Part shown: piece by piece, positions 27,923 to 36,899 of the stretch
How the letters are laid out: every line of letters starts with the position of its first letter
Position numbering within the stretch: the first letter of the stretch is position 1
Translations under genes and position numbers: made by a program
The notes under the pieces: model-generated
What the model was told of the DNA's origin: nothing
What the model saw: the letters and a program-made list of their open reading frames with translations, nothing else
Databases searched by the model: none
Assembly (NCBI GenBank): GCA_003666385.1
Contig: QPIN01000044.1
Coordinates: 1 to 42,838, forward strand
Reading direction: 5' to 3'
From: Methylococcales symbiont of Hymedesmia sp. n. MRB-2018
GTDB taxonomy: Bacteria; Pseudomonadota; Gammaproteobacteria; Methylococcales; Methylomonadaceae
DNA: 42,838 nucleotides

Positions 27923-28594
27923 GTGAAAATTTACGACACAGAAGAAGAACAGGTTGTAGCAATAAAAAGATGGTGGAAAGAAAATGGGTTTTCAACCATA
28001 GTAGGTATTGCTACTGGCATACTCATTATTACTGGAGGGAATTATTGGCAACAGCAACAAAAAGATAAAAGCATGCAGGTTTCAGCACTATTTGATGAGC
28101 TTTTAGTCAGTATCAATGAAGAAAAGCAGGATTCTGTTAAAAAAATCACCGAGCGTATTCAAGAATACGACTCAAGTTCAACTTACGTGACTTTGAGCCG
28201 TTTATTATTAGCTAAAACTAAAGTGCAAATGGCTGATCTGAATGGAGCACAAGGCATTTTAGAAAAGTTAGTGATTGATGCAAGCTCAGTAGAGTTGAGA
28301 AATATAGCAAGAATTCGTTTAATTAAAGTATTACAGGCTAAAGGTGAAAACCAACGTGGCTTACAACTCATTGCAGAAGCGGATCAAGCAGATGCGGAAG
28401 GCTTTTCAGCCAGTTATGATGAGATGACAGGTGATCTTTATGTCGCTTTAGATCGCTTGGGTGAAGCACGTACAGCCTACCAAAGTGCTTTAAGAGCGGG
28501 TGGAAAATCTGCTTTACTACAACTCAAGTTAGATGATATTACTCAAGCCAAAATGATTGAAAGTAATACCAATGTTGAATTAATTAAAGAATAA
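27923..28594 (+). CDS. yfgM: YfgM, SecYEG-associated periplasmic TPR protein
   Basis: YfgM is a membrane-anchored ancillary subunit of the Sec translocon that works with the chaperone PpiD. The 223 residues start with the family pattern YDTEEEQVVAIKRWWKENGFS, followed by a membrane helix (TIVGIATGILIITGGNYW) and a periplasmic TPR-like region. The start is a GTG at 27923 after AGAGAGAAA. It precedes bamB and der as in E. coli. The 235 bp upstream show no gene I can support. Confidence 0.9.
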   Translation: MKIYDTEEEQVVAIKRWWKENGFSTIVGIATGILIITGGNYWQQQQKDKSMQVSALFDELLVSINEEKQDSVKKITERIQEYDSSSTYVTLSRLLLAKTKVQMADLNGAQGILEKLVIDASSVELRNIARIRLIKVLQAKGENQRGLQLIAEADQADAEGFSASYDEMTGDLYVALDRLGEARTAYQSALRAGGKSALLQLKLDDITQAKMIESNTNVELIKE

Positions 28595-28615
28595 AGTTGC
28601 CACATTAAAGAATTG

Positions 28616-29833
28616 ATGAAAAAAATTAAAACATATTTTACTTCCTTTGTTATTGCCAGTATCACTGCATTGTTACTGTCAGGTTGTGCAGCTCTTAAAA
28701 CAGGGACTGAGCTAGTTTCAGGTGTAAGCAGTTATTTTTTCGGTGGGGAATATAATAAAATACCGCCTGCTGAATTAGTTGCCTATGAGGCAGAAATTGA
28801 AATAGATATGTTATGGCAAGAAAGCATAGGCGTTGGTACAGATGGTCAATTCTTAAATCTTGTTTTAGCCATTAGCTATGGCAAAATATTAGTAGCAGAA
28901 AGAAATGGTTTGGTACAAGCACTAGATGTAAAAACAGGTGATTTAGTATGGGAGACCGATACCGACTATAGTTTTTCAGCAGGGCCAGGAATAGGAGATA
29001 AAACGGTTATTTTAGCGACTAGCAATGCAGAAGTCATTGCCTTGGATTTCGATACAGGATTGCAGAAATGGCAGGTTTTAGTTTCAAGCGAAGTACTGGC
29101 TAATCCTGTAATAGATAATGGGATTGTTATTATTCGAACAACAGATGGTAAGGTCGTCGCTTTAAGTGAAGAAGATGGCTCCGAACTTTGGCTATTTGAG
29201 CGTAGTGTGCCTGCATTAAGTATTAGAGGAACTGGTTCGCCTATTATTGTTGCCGAACATGTGATTGCTGGTTATGCCAATGGAAAATTAATTGCTTTAC
29301 GCTTGATTGATGGAAAAAACAGATGGGAAACCAGTATTGTTATTCCCAGTGGACGCACAGAAATCGAAAGATTAGTTGACCTAGATGTTGACCCTGTAGA
29401 AACGGACGGGGTTATTTTTATTTCCAGTTTTCAGGGGGGAACTTCCGCCGTACTTGAGGTTGATGGCGATGTACTCTGGCATAATAAAGATATCTCTTCC
29501 TATTCGGGTTTGAGTTATGACTGGCGTTATTTATACGTTAGTGATGCAAAAAGCCATGTTTGGCAACTGGATCAGCGTAATGGCACTTCACTTTGGAAAC
29601 AGAATGAATTGAGTCATCGAAGATTGACAGCACCCGTTACCTACGATGAGTACGTAGTTGTCGGTGATTTTGGAGGTTATATTCATTGGCTAGCAAAAAG
29701 TGATGGCAGACAACTAGGTCGAATTAAAGTTTCAGGGCAAGGAATAGATGCTAAATTAGTGGTTGTTGATGACACCGTATTTAGTTATTCAAAAGACGGC
29801 ACTCTCACCGCATTAAAAGCAAGATTATTTTAA
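28616..29833 (+). CDS. bamB: Outer-membrane assembly lipoprotein BamB
   Basis: BamB is a beta-propeller lipoprotein of the BAM complex that inserts outer-membrane proteins. It has a lipoprotein signal ending LLLSGC (Cys near residue 23) and repeated PQQ-like blades such as LVQALDVKTGDLVWETDTDY, VIALDFDTGLQKWQV, VVALSEEDGSELWLFE and VWQLDQRNGTSLWKQ. The ATG at 28616 gives 405 residues, close to E. coli BamB (392); a TTG three bases earlier is less likely. der begins at the base after its stop. Confidence 0.95.
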   Translation: MKKIKTYFTSFVIASITALLLSGCAALKTGTELVSGVSSYFFGGEYNKIPPAELVAYEAEIEIDMLWQESIGVGTDGQFLNLVLAISYGKILVAERNGLVQALDVKTGDLVWETDTDYSFSAGPGIGDKTVILATSNAEVIALDFDTGLQKWQVLVSSEVLANPVIDNGIVIIRTTDGKVVALSEEDGSELWLFERSVPALSIRGTGSPIIVAEHVIAGYANGKLIALRLIDGKNRWETSIVIPSGRTEIERLVDLDVDPVETDGVIFISSFQGGTSAVLEVDGDVLWHNKDISSYSGLSYDWRYLYVSDAKSHVWQLDQRNGTSLWKQNELSHRRLTAPVTYDEYVVVGDFGGYIHWLAKSDGRQLGRIKVSGQGIDAKLVVVDDTVFSYSKDGTLTALKARLF

Positions 29834-31228
29834 ATGTTACCTGTTATTGTATTGGTTGGAAGACCTGATGTAGGTAAATCTACGCTTTTTAATTATTTGA
29901 CCCGTAGTCGTGACGCGCTGGTTGCTGATTATCCTGGACTGACTCGAGATCGTAAATATGGTCGAATTAAAAGAGGCAATCGTGATTGTCTAGTGATTGA
30001 TACCGGTGGCATTTCAGATGAAAATAAAGGTATTGAGGTTTTTGCTAGGAAACAGATACAACTAGCCTTGGAAGAAGCAGATATTGTTTTCTTTTTAGTC
30101 GATGCCAGAGATGGAATGAATAGCTCTGATCAAGCGATTGCAGATTCATTGAGAAAGCTGAACAAACCGATCATTCTGCTCACTAACAAAATTGATGGAT
30201 TGGATGCAGCAGTTGCAACCGTTGACTTTTATGCATTAGCACTGGGTGAGCCTGCACCAATATCAGCAAGTCATGGCAGAGGTGTGCGTGAGTTATTAGC
30301 TCAGGTTGATGCTTTATTTCCTGCTGAAGAAGCTACAGAAGAAGCTACAGAAGAAGATAAAGGCATTAGCATTGCTGTAGTGGGGCGACCCAATGTGGGA
30401 AAATCTACCTTAGTCAATCGCTTATTAGGTGAAGAGCGTGTAGTTGTATTTGATCAAGCAGGTACAACGCGTGACAGTATTTATATTCCTTTTGAAAGGA
30501 ATGAGCAGAAGTTTACCTTAATTGATACCGCTGGAATACGCAGAAGAGCCAAGGTAACTCTGGTTGTTGAAAAATTCAGTATCATTAAAGCCTTGCAAGC
30601 AGTAGAAAAAGCAAATGTGGTGATCTATTTAATCGATGCCAGAGAAGGGATTACTGATCAGGATGCACATCTTTTAGGGATGGTTTTAGAGGCAGGGCGA
30701 GCACTAATTATTGGCTTGAACAAATGGGATGGCATTAGTATCGATCAGAAAAACCTGATTAAAAGACAGTTAGATATTAAATTGCCTTTTTTGGATTTTG
30801 CTGAAAAGCATCCTATTTCAGCATTACATGGCAGTGGTGTGGGTAAGTTGTTTGATGTGGTTCATGATCTATATGATGCGGCTATGGTTGATATGTCAAC
30901 GCCTGTGTTAACGCGAATTTTAAAACAAGCACTTGTAGCACATCAACCCCCTTTGGTTCAAGGTAGACGAATCAAACTCAAATATGCACATCAAGGTGGA
31001 AGAAACCCACCCACGGTTGTCATACATGGTGCGCAAACAGATGCATTGCCCAGTGCATACAAACGCTTTTTAATTAACTATTTTAGAGACCAATTAGAGC
31101 TTAAGGGAACCCCCGTGAAAATAGTATTAAAATCAGCAGGCAACCCTTTTAAAGGGCAAAAAAATAAATTGACAGAACAGCAGTTAAAAAAACGTAAGCG
31201 ATTGGTTAAACACAATAAAAGAAAGTAG
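29834..31228 (+). CDS. der: Ribosome-assembly GTPase Der (EngA), with a variant first P-loop
   Basis: Der has two tandem GTPase domains and a KH-like C-terminal domain and acts in 50S subunit maturation. The second domain is canonical ([20 protein letters not shown]). The first has GRPDVGKST: an aspartate (Asp12) replaces the asparagine normally found in this loop, while DTGG and NKID are intact. The linker carries a short acidic repeat ([11 protein letters not shown]). The C-terminus is rich in lysine ([13 protein letters not shown]). Length, 464 residues, is usual. It is directly joined to bamB and ends the conserved block; mobile DNA follows. Confidence 0.94.
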   Translation: MLPVIVLVGRPDVGKSTLFNYLTRSRDALVADYPGLTRDRKYGRIKRGNRDCLVIDTGGISDENKGIEVFARKQIQLALEEADIVFFLVDARDGMNSSDQAIADSLRKLNKPIILLTNKIDGLDAAVATVDFYALALGEPAPISASHGRGVRELLAQVDALFPAEEATEEATEEDKGISIAVVGRPNVGKSTLVNRLLGEERVVVFDQAGTTRDSIYIPFERNEQKFTLIDTAGIRRRAKVTLVVEKFSIIKALQAVEKANVVIYLIDAREGITDQDAHLLGMVLEAGRALIIGLNKWDGISIDQKNLIKRQLDIKLPFLDFAEKHPISALHGSGVGKLFDVVHDLYDAAMVDMSTPVLTRILKQALVAHQPPLVQGRRIKLKYAHQGGRNPPTVVIHGAQTDALPSAYKRFLINYFRDQLELKGTPVKIVLKSAGNPFKGQKNKLTEQQLKKRKRLVKHNKRK

Positions 31229-31319
31229 TGCCTGTTGTTGAATAGTGCTTTTATGGGTCTATGAATAAATTAATGGGTAAATTCTGTAGAATTAGACAAT
31301 TTCCCCGTTCCAAAGCCAG

Positions 31320-31394
31320 GGATTTAAAACACCTTATCAGGTGTTTTTAGAGATGACGGCTGTGGATTCTCGTCAACTGGTAGCGGTGCGTTTA
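31320..31394 (+). mobile_element. IS30-family 3'-end remnant (upstream copy)
   Basis: About 75 bp match 32562-32637 with only a few differences (GGATTTAAAACACCTTATCA ... GTGCGTTTAT). In the downstream copy this segment encodes the end of an IS30-type transposase; here it has no usable frame. The two copies are in direct orientation and flank the gene at 31421-32392. Confidence 0.75.
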
Positions 31395-31420
31395 TCATAT
31401 AAATAAGTGTTTAATCCAAT

Positions 31421-32392
31421 ATGCAAAAAAAACCATTATTAGTCATAATATATAATCACAAATATGTCAAAAATATTGCCATAATCGAGCAGATATATGG
31501 TGCTAGATTTAGCCAAATTCATCATTTAATGCCTTTTTATCAGGGTGATAAGGAAAATGTCAGTTCGGTTTATGATAGTTCTTATTATTTTCAAGGCTAT
31601 ATCAGCCAAGGTTTACGTGATTATTATCAAAAAAACATCAGTCATTATGTTTTTATTGCCGATGATTTGCTCTTAAACCCTGCCATTAATGAAGATAATT
31701 ATCAAGATTTTTTTAAATTACAGCCGCAAGATTGTTATTTGCACAAAATTGAAAATTTAGTCGATAAAAATGGTTGTATATCTGTATGGTTTTGGAATGA
31801 TTGGGCGCATAATTTTTCCATGAAAAATAAAGGTTTGGAGGAATTACACCACTTACCAAGTTTTGCCCAAGCCGTAGCATTATTTAAACGCCATAATTTA
31901 CTCAGCAACCATTTTGGCAAACAACTCAAAGTAAATTATCGCTATATTCTGAGTGCTTGTTTGTGGCATTTGCGTAATAGAAAGGGTTTGATTAAAAAAG
32001 TTAAATGGGCTATTTGGGAGTGGCCTTATTTTTTTTTTGGAAGATGGCAGAAATATAAGCGAGCCATAAATTATCCACTTGCCCGTGGTTATAGCGATAT
32101 TGTCATTATTGCGGGTAGTGAGATTAAGCAATTTTGCTATTATTCTGGGATATTTTCCGCAGTAAATTTATTTGTTGAAATCGCTATTCCAACTTCGTTA
32201 GTGCTGATGGATGCTAATGTGGTTGATTGTCGGGTCGTCGATAAAAAGACATGGGACGAAGTAGATGTAACGAACACAACAAAACCGTTACAAGATAAAC
32301 ATCAAAATAATTTAAACAGTTTGCTAAAAGATTTTCCCGCAGATGTGCCTTATCTCCATCCTATCAAATTATCAGCTTGGAAGACAAAATAA
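31421..32392 (+). CDS. Putative glycosyltransferase-like protein of unknown family
   Basis: The 323-residue protein begins with a hydrophobic strand (LLVIIYNHKY) typical of nucleotide-sugar-binding folds, and contains YVFIADDLLLNPAINEDNY, whose Asp-Asp pair could be a GT-A metal site. A second conserved-looking stretch is GYSDIVIIAGSEIKQFCYYSGIFSA, followed by a strand ending SLVLMDANVVDC. I do not recognise a named family, so the activity is inference; a soluble sugar transferase making a surface glycan would fit. It has a degraded paralogue at 1217-1515. Both copies adjoin insertion-sequence remnants, and this one is bracketed by two IS30 fragments, so it is probably mobile cargo. There is no clear ribosome site before the ATG. 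Confidence 0.55.
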   Translation: MQKKPLLVIIYNHKYVKNIAIIEQIYGARFSQIHHLMPFYQGDKENVSSVYDSSYYFQGYISQGLRDYYQKNISHYVFIADDLLLNPAINEDNYQDFFKLQPQDCYLHKIENLVDKNGCISVWFWNDWAHNFSMKNKGLEELHHLPSFAQAVALFKRHNLLSNHFGKQLKVNYRYILSACLWHLRNRKGLIKKVKWAIWEWPYFFFGRWQKYKRAINYPLARGYSDIVIIAGSEIKQFCYYSGIFSAVNLFVEIAIPTSLVLMDANVVDCRVVDKKTWDEVDVTNTTKPLQDKHQNNLNSLLKDFPADVPYLHPIKLSAWKTK

Positions 32393-32417
32393 AAAATTAG
32401 CGTAATGTAACAAAAGT

Positions 32418-32637
32418 ATGAATATGAAAAACATAATATTGATGCTGGCGTTTGGCTTGCTTAGACAGTATTTCCCTAAATCAATGAAGCTGATTGATAT
32501 TGCAAAAGACGATGTTAAAATAGCAGTGAATAAGTTCAATTCTAGACCGAGAAAATGCCTAGGATTTAAAACACCTTATCAGATGTTTTTAGAGATGACG
32601 GCTGTGGATTCTCGTCAATGGTAGTGGTGCGTTTATG
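32418..32637 (+). pseudogene. IS30-family transposase C-terminal remnant (downstream copy)
   Basis: The readable part is GLLRQYFPKSMKL, NKFNSRPRKCLGFKTPYQMF and EMTAVDSRQW, the usual C-terminal end of IS30-type transposases (last catalytic region and the RPRK.LG..TP motif). The N-terminal helix-turn-helix and most of the DDE core are missing. Beyond the stop the repeat with 31320-31394 continues to GTGCGTTTAT at 32637. Confidence 0.75.
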
Positions 32638-32890
32638 AGTCGAATTCACCCCTTTTAGTGCATCAGGGTTAGCAAAAAAGATAAGGCTGTGATTTATCAT
32701 TACAAAGCTGGCAGGGTTAAAGCACGTTTGGCTATCTGATTAACGAAAATGATCGGGGAAAATGACCAAAATGGTTTTTTCCATAGCAGGTTTTCTATTC
32801 TCGGACAGCCTTCTCGGCATAAACACTCGAACAAAATGGCATTGAACGAGTGAATTAATAGAAGTTGCCCTTGCGTTATTTTGAGTAAAA
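32638..32890. other. Intergenic DNA, probably decayed
   Basis: No convincing gene. It holds a short inverted repeat (CACTCG at 32824-32829 with CGAGTG at 32847-32852). A minus-strand frame over 32740-33084 is a shadow of the next gene. Confidence 0.4.
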
Positions 32891-33193
32891 TTAAGGGTAA
32901 ATGACTTTAGGCTCAAAATTAGCCGCTGGAAAAGCGGGATCAAAAGAAGATGTTTCAGCTGTTGGTTTATTTGCAGAGGCAGCAATAAAAAGAATTTTAG
33001 GCTGAAAGTTAGCGGCAGGGTAATTAGCGTCAAAAGCAGAAGAGTTTGTTGAAGTATTATTCGATCTTGCTGATTCAGCAGCAAAAATAATAATGGGTTT
33101 GAAGTCAGCAGCAGGGTATTGACTGTCAGCTATAACGCTAAGTGGGCTAGAGAGTGTGACAGCAAATAGCAAGACTAATGTTTTTCTTTTCAT
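32891..33193 (-). CDS. Small secreted protein with three YPAAxFxPxxxF repeats
   Basis: The 100-residue protein has a Sec signal peptide (KRKTLVLLFAVTLSSPLSVIA, cut before DSQ). The mature part consists of three copies of one 12-residue motif: YPAADFKPIIIF, YPAANFQPKILF and FPAANFEPKVIY. They are separated by two Ser/Thr/Asn-rich linkers of about 25-30 residues, the second and third repeats preceded by FD. It has no cysteines and would be periplasmic or secreted. I know no named family or function. It lies 124 bp downstream of the ABC operon in the same direction, so a linked role is possible but unproven. Confidence 0.7.
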   Translation of the reverse strand: MKRKTLVLLFAVTLSSPLSVIADSQYPAADFKPIIIFAAESARSNNTSTNSSAFDANYPAANFQPKILFIAASANKPTAETSSFDPAFPAANFEPKVIYP

Positions 33194-33317
33194 TTTTTTA
33201 AATTCCAGTGATTTGACTACAGAGTAAGTTATATTTAGGACTTATTTCTAAGTATCCTGTATTTTATTTTTGTCTGCAACTGTTTTGTTGAGAATGTTAT
33301 TCAACCTTTTTTAGTAG

Positions 33318-34064
33318 CTATAATAAATCATTAATTTCTGGATGATTCTGCAATAACTTTTGTCGAAAACCTTCAATCTCATTTTCATTGTTGCGATTTT
33401 CTCTAGCAATGTCTACTTTGATTTCGCTAATAACAGACATGGGTGATGGTGATAGAAAAACCAGTCGATCGGCTAATGTTATGGCTTCTCGTAAGTCATG
33501 AGTGACAAACAAAATAGTATGGGGTCGTTGCAACCATAGCTTAATTAATAATTCGTGCACTTGTCGAGCAGTCGGCGCATCTAAAGAGACAAAAGGTTCG
33601 TCCATCAATAAAATTTTAGGATTGATGGCGAAAGCGCGAATGATAGAAACACGTCGGCTCATACCCAGAGATAGATGTTGTGGATATTTATTTTGAGATT
33701 CTTCTAGCTGCATACTTTTCAGTAATAGATTGACACAGTCAGATGATTGTTCTTTGTTTAAAACCAGTTCAATATTTTCTCTTACAGTTCGCCAAGGTAA
33801 TAAACGCGGATTCTGAAAAATATAGCCAATATTAGGATGTAATGCTTGCCCATCTTGTGATATTTCGCCTTCAAAATCATTATCTAATTGAGCAATGATA
33901 TTAAGTAATGTTGTTTTGCCACAGCCAGAGGGACCAATGAGACAGATAAACTCATTAGAGGGTAGGGAAAATTTAAGATTTTCTATTGTGTTGTGCTGAG
34001 TTGAATGTGTCGAATCATAGTGTTTGTGTTTGATATTAATTAGAATATCGTTCATCGTCGCCAC
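33318..34064 (-). CDS. NitT/TauT-type ABC transporter ATPase
   Basis: The ATP-binding subunit (248 residues) has Walker A (GPSGCGKTTLL), the Q-loop region GYIFQNPRLLPWRTVREN, signature HLSLGMSRRVSIIRAFA, Walker B ILLMDEPFVSLD and the switch histidine FVTHDLREA. The signature reads LSLGM instead of the common LSGGQ/LSGGM. It belongs to the SsuB/TauB/NrtD group, which powers uptake of sulfonates, nitrate, pyrimidines and related small ligands. It overlaps the permease gene by 13 bp and is the last of three co-transcribed genes. Confidence 0.88.
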   Translation of the reverse strand: MATMNDILINIKHKHYDSTHSTQHNTIENLKFSLPSNEFICLIGPSGCGKTTLLNIIAQLDNDFEGEISQDGQALHPNIGYIFQNPRLLPWRTVRENIELVLNKEQSSDCVNLLLKSMQLEESQNKYPQHLSLGMSRRVSIIRAFAINPKILLMDEPFVSLDAPTARQVHELLIKLWLQRPHTILFVTHDLREAITLADRLVFLSPSPMSVISEIKVDIARENRNNENEIEGFRQKLLQNHPEINDLL

Positions 34065-34795
34065 CGGATAGCTTGTTGATCCATGGGTTTTAGAATAAGT
34101 AACTCTATAGCTTGAATGACAGTGATAAAAGCCACTGTGTAAGCTAAAATGTGGGCGACATCAAAATCTTGAAAATACAAATGCAATTGATAACCCATGC
34201 CGTCACTACGGCCTAGTAGTTCAACCACTAAAATGATCTTCCAGATTAAAGCGAGCCCAGTACGGGTGGCAGCCATCACAAAAGGGTGAAGTTGGGGCCA
34301 AATAAGATGGATAAAGGTTTTTGTTTTACTAAATTTATAACAGACTGCCATTTCCAATAAATCTTTATCCAATGCCTTGGTACCTTCTCTAATGGTGACG
34401 ATGACATTGGGTAATTTATTAATAACAACGGCGAGGATGGCGGCAGACTCTATTAAGCCAAACCAGACATAACAAAGGATAATGGTGACCAGTGCAGGTA
34501 TATTTAAAAAAATAACCAGCCAGTTATCAAAAAAAGCATTAAGCTTTTTATTGATACCTAGTGTGATACCAATGGCGCAGCCTAGTAACATAGCAATAGA
34601 AAAACTAATAATGAGCCTCTGCAAGGTGATGCCCAGGTGACGCAGGAGATCGCCTGAAATGACTTCTTTCCATAAAACCTCAACAACTATAACAGGAGAA
34701 GGTAAGGTGTTATCGTTAACAAAAAAAGCCATACCATGCCATATTAATACAAAGAGTAATAAGGAAAGGCTGGGTAAGGTTTTATTAAGGTTCAT
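34052..34795 (-). CDS. NitT/TauT-type ABC transporter permease
   Basis: The 247-residue inner-membrane subunit has about six membrane helices and the ATPase-coupling EAA-type loop (EMAVCYKFSKTKTFIHLIWP). The region LLGCAIGITLGINKKLNAFFDN is typical of the BPD_transp_1 fold in SsuC/TauC-like permeases. It overlaps both neighbours by about 11-13 bp, indicating translational coupling. Confidence 0.87.
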   Translation of the reverse strand: MNLNKTLPSLSLLLFVLIWHGMAFFVNDNTLPSPVIVVEVLWKEVISGDLLRHLGITLQRLIISFSIAMLLGCAIGITLGINKKLNAFFDNWLVIFLNIPALVTIILCYVWFGLIESAAILAVVINKLPNVIVTIREGTKALDKDLLEMAVCYKFSKTKTFIHLIWPQLHPFVMAATRTGLALIWKIILVVELLGRSDGMGYQLHLYFQDFDVAHILAYTVAFITVIQAIELLILKPMDQQAIRWRR

Positions 34796-35756
34796 CTATA
34801 GTCCAGAATGTCCCTGTGTGTAGTGTATCTGAATGCCCTGTGAGCTTTTTATTGCTTAGGTTTTTTAAAAGAGTATAGATTTTTTCAGCGGCTTGCTGTT
34901 CTTGTTTGCCCCATTGTTGTATCCGTCCTAGGCAATAACGTTGACGTAATATAGTTTGAGTTATCAGATCTTTAACACGAGTTAATGAGACGATGTCTGC
35001 CCATACACTATCTGATTGGCATAGTTGGTTTTTTGCTGTTTGGGTGGATTTAAGAAATTGGTTGATTTCCGTTTTATATTGATCAGCCCATTGACGATTG
35101 AAAACATAGCCTAATGTAGGCACTATTTGTTTGATTCCAAGTTGTTGTAATATTTCTTTACCATTAATAATTTGGCGATAGTTTTGAGCTTCTAGTTTTG
35201 CGGCAAAATGCCAGTAATTGATGACGGCATCAACGCGTCCACGAATAATTTGCTGGTTTAACAAAGGTGGTGCAGCGTAAACTTTTTCAACAGATTGGTT
35301 AAGATTAATTTTATACTGTTGTCCTAATGCTTGTAAAAGTAACCAGTTTTTATCCATCTCACCTCCTGCAATACCCAGTTTTTTTCCAGATAAATCTTGT
35401 AGAGATCGAATGTTACTATTTTCAGGTACCATCAAGGCACCTGAAGTGGTTGAATAGGGATAAAAGGTAAAATCAGCACCTGTGGAGCGAAGTCGAGAGA
35501 CCCAAACCCAATCAGAGACGATGATATCAACTGCGCCAGCTTGTAATGCGATTTTACCTGCCTGTGGGTTGGCGACAGGGTGTATCTCAAGCTGGAAATT
35601 AGTGTTTTCTAGCAAATTAAGGTTTTTTAGTGCAGATAACTCCCAGTTAACTGTACCAAAAGCCAATATCCCTAATCGAATAGTTAGCTTTTCAGTACAA
35701 TAACTGTTGCCCGAAAAGAGTATACTTAATATCAGTAGGGTAATTTTAAGCTTCAT
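34785..35756 (-). CDS. ABC transporter substrate-binding protein, NMT1/SsuA-like
   Basis: The 323-residue periplasmic receptor has a Sec signal peptide (LKITLLILSILFSGNSYC) and the type II binding fold: RLGILAFGTVNWELSAL, ANPQAGKIALQAGAVDIIVSDWVWVSRLRSTGADFTFYPYS, LQDLSGKKLGIAGGEMDKNWLLL and GRVDAVINYWHFAAKLEA. I recall close relatives of the SDWVWVSRxR subgroup near PQQ-dependent alcohol dehydrogenase genes in methylotrophs and pseudomonads; no such dehydrogenase is in this window, so the ligand is unknown. It is the first gene of the importer operon, divergent from moaA across 94 bp. Confidence 0.82.
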   Translation of the reverse strand: MKLKITLLILSILFSGNSYCTEKLTIRLGILAFGTVNWELSALKNLNLLENTNFQLEIHPVANPQAGKIALQAGAVDIIVSDWVWVSRLRSTGADFTFYPYSTTSGALMVPENSNIRSLQDLSGKKLGIAGGEMDKNWLLLQALGQQYKINLNQSVEKVYAAPPLLNQQIIRGRVDAVINYWHFAAKLEAQNYRQIINGKEILQQLGIKQIVPTLGYVFNRQWADQYKTEINQFLKSTQTAKNQLCQSDSVWADIVSLTRVKDLITQTILRQRYCLGRIQQWGKQEQQAAEKIYTLLKNLSNKKLTGHSDTLHTGTFWTIDEP

Positions 35757-35850
35757 TTTATTATTAAGTGTTTTGCTATGACAGACTATTTTAGCGATAG
35801 CTGACTGTAGATGCGAGAAGGAATATTAATTATGATAAAATTATTCGTTT

Positions 35851-36882
35851 ATGTCTTTAATTTTTGTTGATCTTATGTCTTTTTCTTCAGATACAACCCC
35901 GTTAGTAGATCGTTTTGGTAGAACCATTGATTATTTACGGGTATCAATTACCGATAGATGTGATTTTAGATGCGTCTATTGTATGTCAGAAGAAATGACT
36001 TTTTTACCTAGAGCACAAGTTTTGACTTTGGAAGAGCTGGGATTTATAGCAAAAGCGTTTACAGAATTAGGCGTAAAAAAAATACGGATTACGGGGGGGG
36101 AACCTCTGCTTAGAAAGGGTGTTTTAAAATTATTGCAGGAAATTGGAGAAATCAAAGCGCTTGATGAATTAGTGATAACAACGAATGCTTCGAAACTGGA
36201 AGAAATGGCGGTTGCTATTAAAGAAGCAGGTGTTAAGCGGGTAAATATTAGTTTAGATACTCTGGATAGTGAAAAATTTAAACAAATGACTCGTACAGGG
36301 GATTTAAATAAAGTATTAAAAGGGATTCAGTCAGCAAAAAAAGCGGGTTTTGATGGGATAAAGATAAATGCCGTTATTTTAAAAAACAGGAATCATCGAG
36401 AAGTAATTGATTTAGTTCAATATGCGGTTGATAATCAAATTGATATCAGTTTTATAGAAGAAATGCCTTTAGGTATCATTGCTGGACACGATAGAGCAGA
36501 AGCCTATTACTCCAGCGATTTGATTAGATCAGATATAAGCAGAAAATTTGAATTAACAGCCGTTCCCGATAAAACGGGAGGACCATCTGTTTACTATAAG
36601 GTAAAAGATTCGCAAACGCGGGTTGGATTTATTTCTCCACATAGTGCTAATTTTTGTAGCAATTGTAATAGAGTCAGATTAACAGTGGAGGGTCGATTAT
36701 TGCTTTGTTTAGGCAATGAACATTCAGTTGACTTAAAAAAAATCATTAGATCAAACCCAGGGAATATGGAAAAGTTGAAAGAAAATATTATTAAGGCCAT
36801 GCAAATTAAACCGGAAAAGCACGAGTTTAATCTACAAGAGAAACCTGTTATTTTAAGATATATGAGTGCGACAGGTGGATAA
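35851..36882 (+). CDS. moaA: GTP 3',8-cyclase MoaA
   Basis: MoaA, a radical-SAM enzyme with two [4Fe-4S] clusters, converts GTP to 3',8-cyclo-7,8-dihydro-GTP, the first step of molybdopterin synthesis. The N-terminal cluster motif CDFRCVYC (Cys37, Cys41, Cys44) and the C-terminal NFCSNCNRVRLTVEGRLLLCLG are present, with IRITGGEPLL and the functional Gly-Gly C-terminus. The first ATG (35851) gives 343 residues; an ATG at 35875 fits the E. coli start better. No other moa gene is adjacent; yajD follows after 17 bp. Confidence 0.94.
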   Translation: MSLIFVDLMSFSSDTTPLVDRFGRTIDYLRVSITDRCDFRCVYCMSEEMTFLPRAQVLTLEELGFIAKAFTELGVKKIRITGGEPLLRKGVLKLLQEIGEIKALDELVITTNASKLEEMAVAIKEAGVKRVNISLDTLDSEKFKQMTRTGDLNKVLKGIQSAKKAGFDGIKINAVILKNRNHREVIDLVQYAVDNQIDISFIEEMPLGIIAGHDRAEAYYSSDLIRSDISRKFELTAVPDKTGGPSVYYKVKDSQTRVGFISPHSANFCSNCNRVRLTVEGRLLLCLGNEHSVDLKKIIRSNPGNMEKLKENIIKAMQIKPEKHEFNLQEKPVILRYMSATGG

Positions 36883-36899
36883 AAAACAAGGGTTAAATT

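Noticed and set aside
27781..28068. 95-codon frame overlapping the start of yfgM
   Set aside because: It overlaps a conserved gene in another frame, and its sequence is low in protein-like character.
32740..33084. 114-codon minus-strand frame overlapping the YPAA-repeat gene
   Set aside because: The competing frame has a signal peptide and regular repeats; this one shows only hydrophobic runs expected of a shadow.
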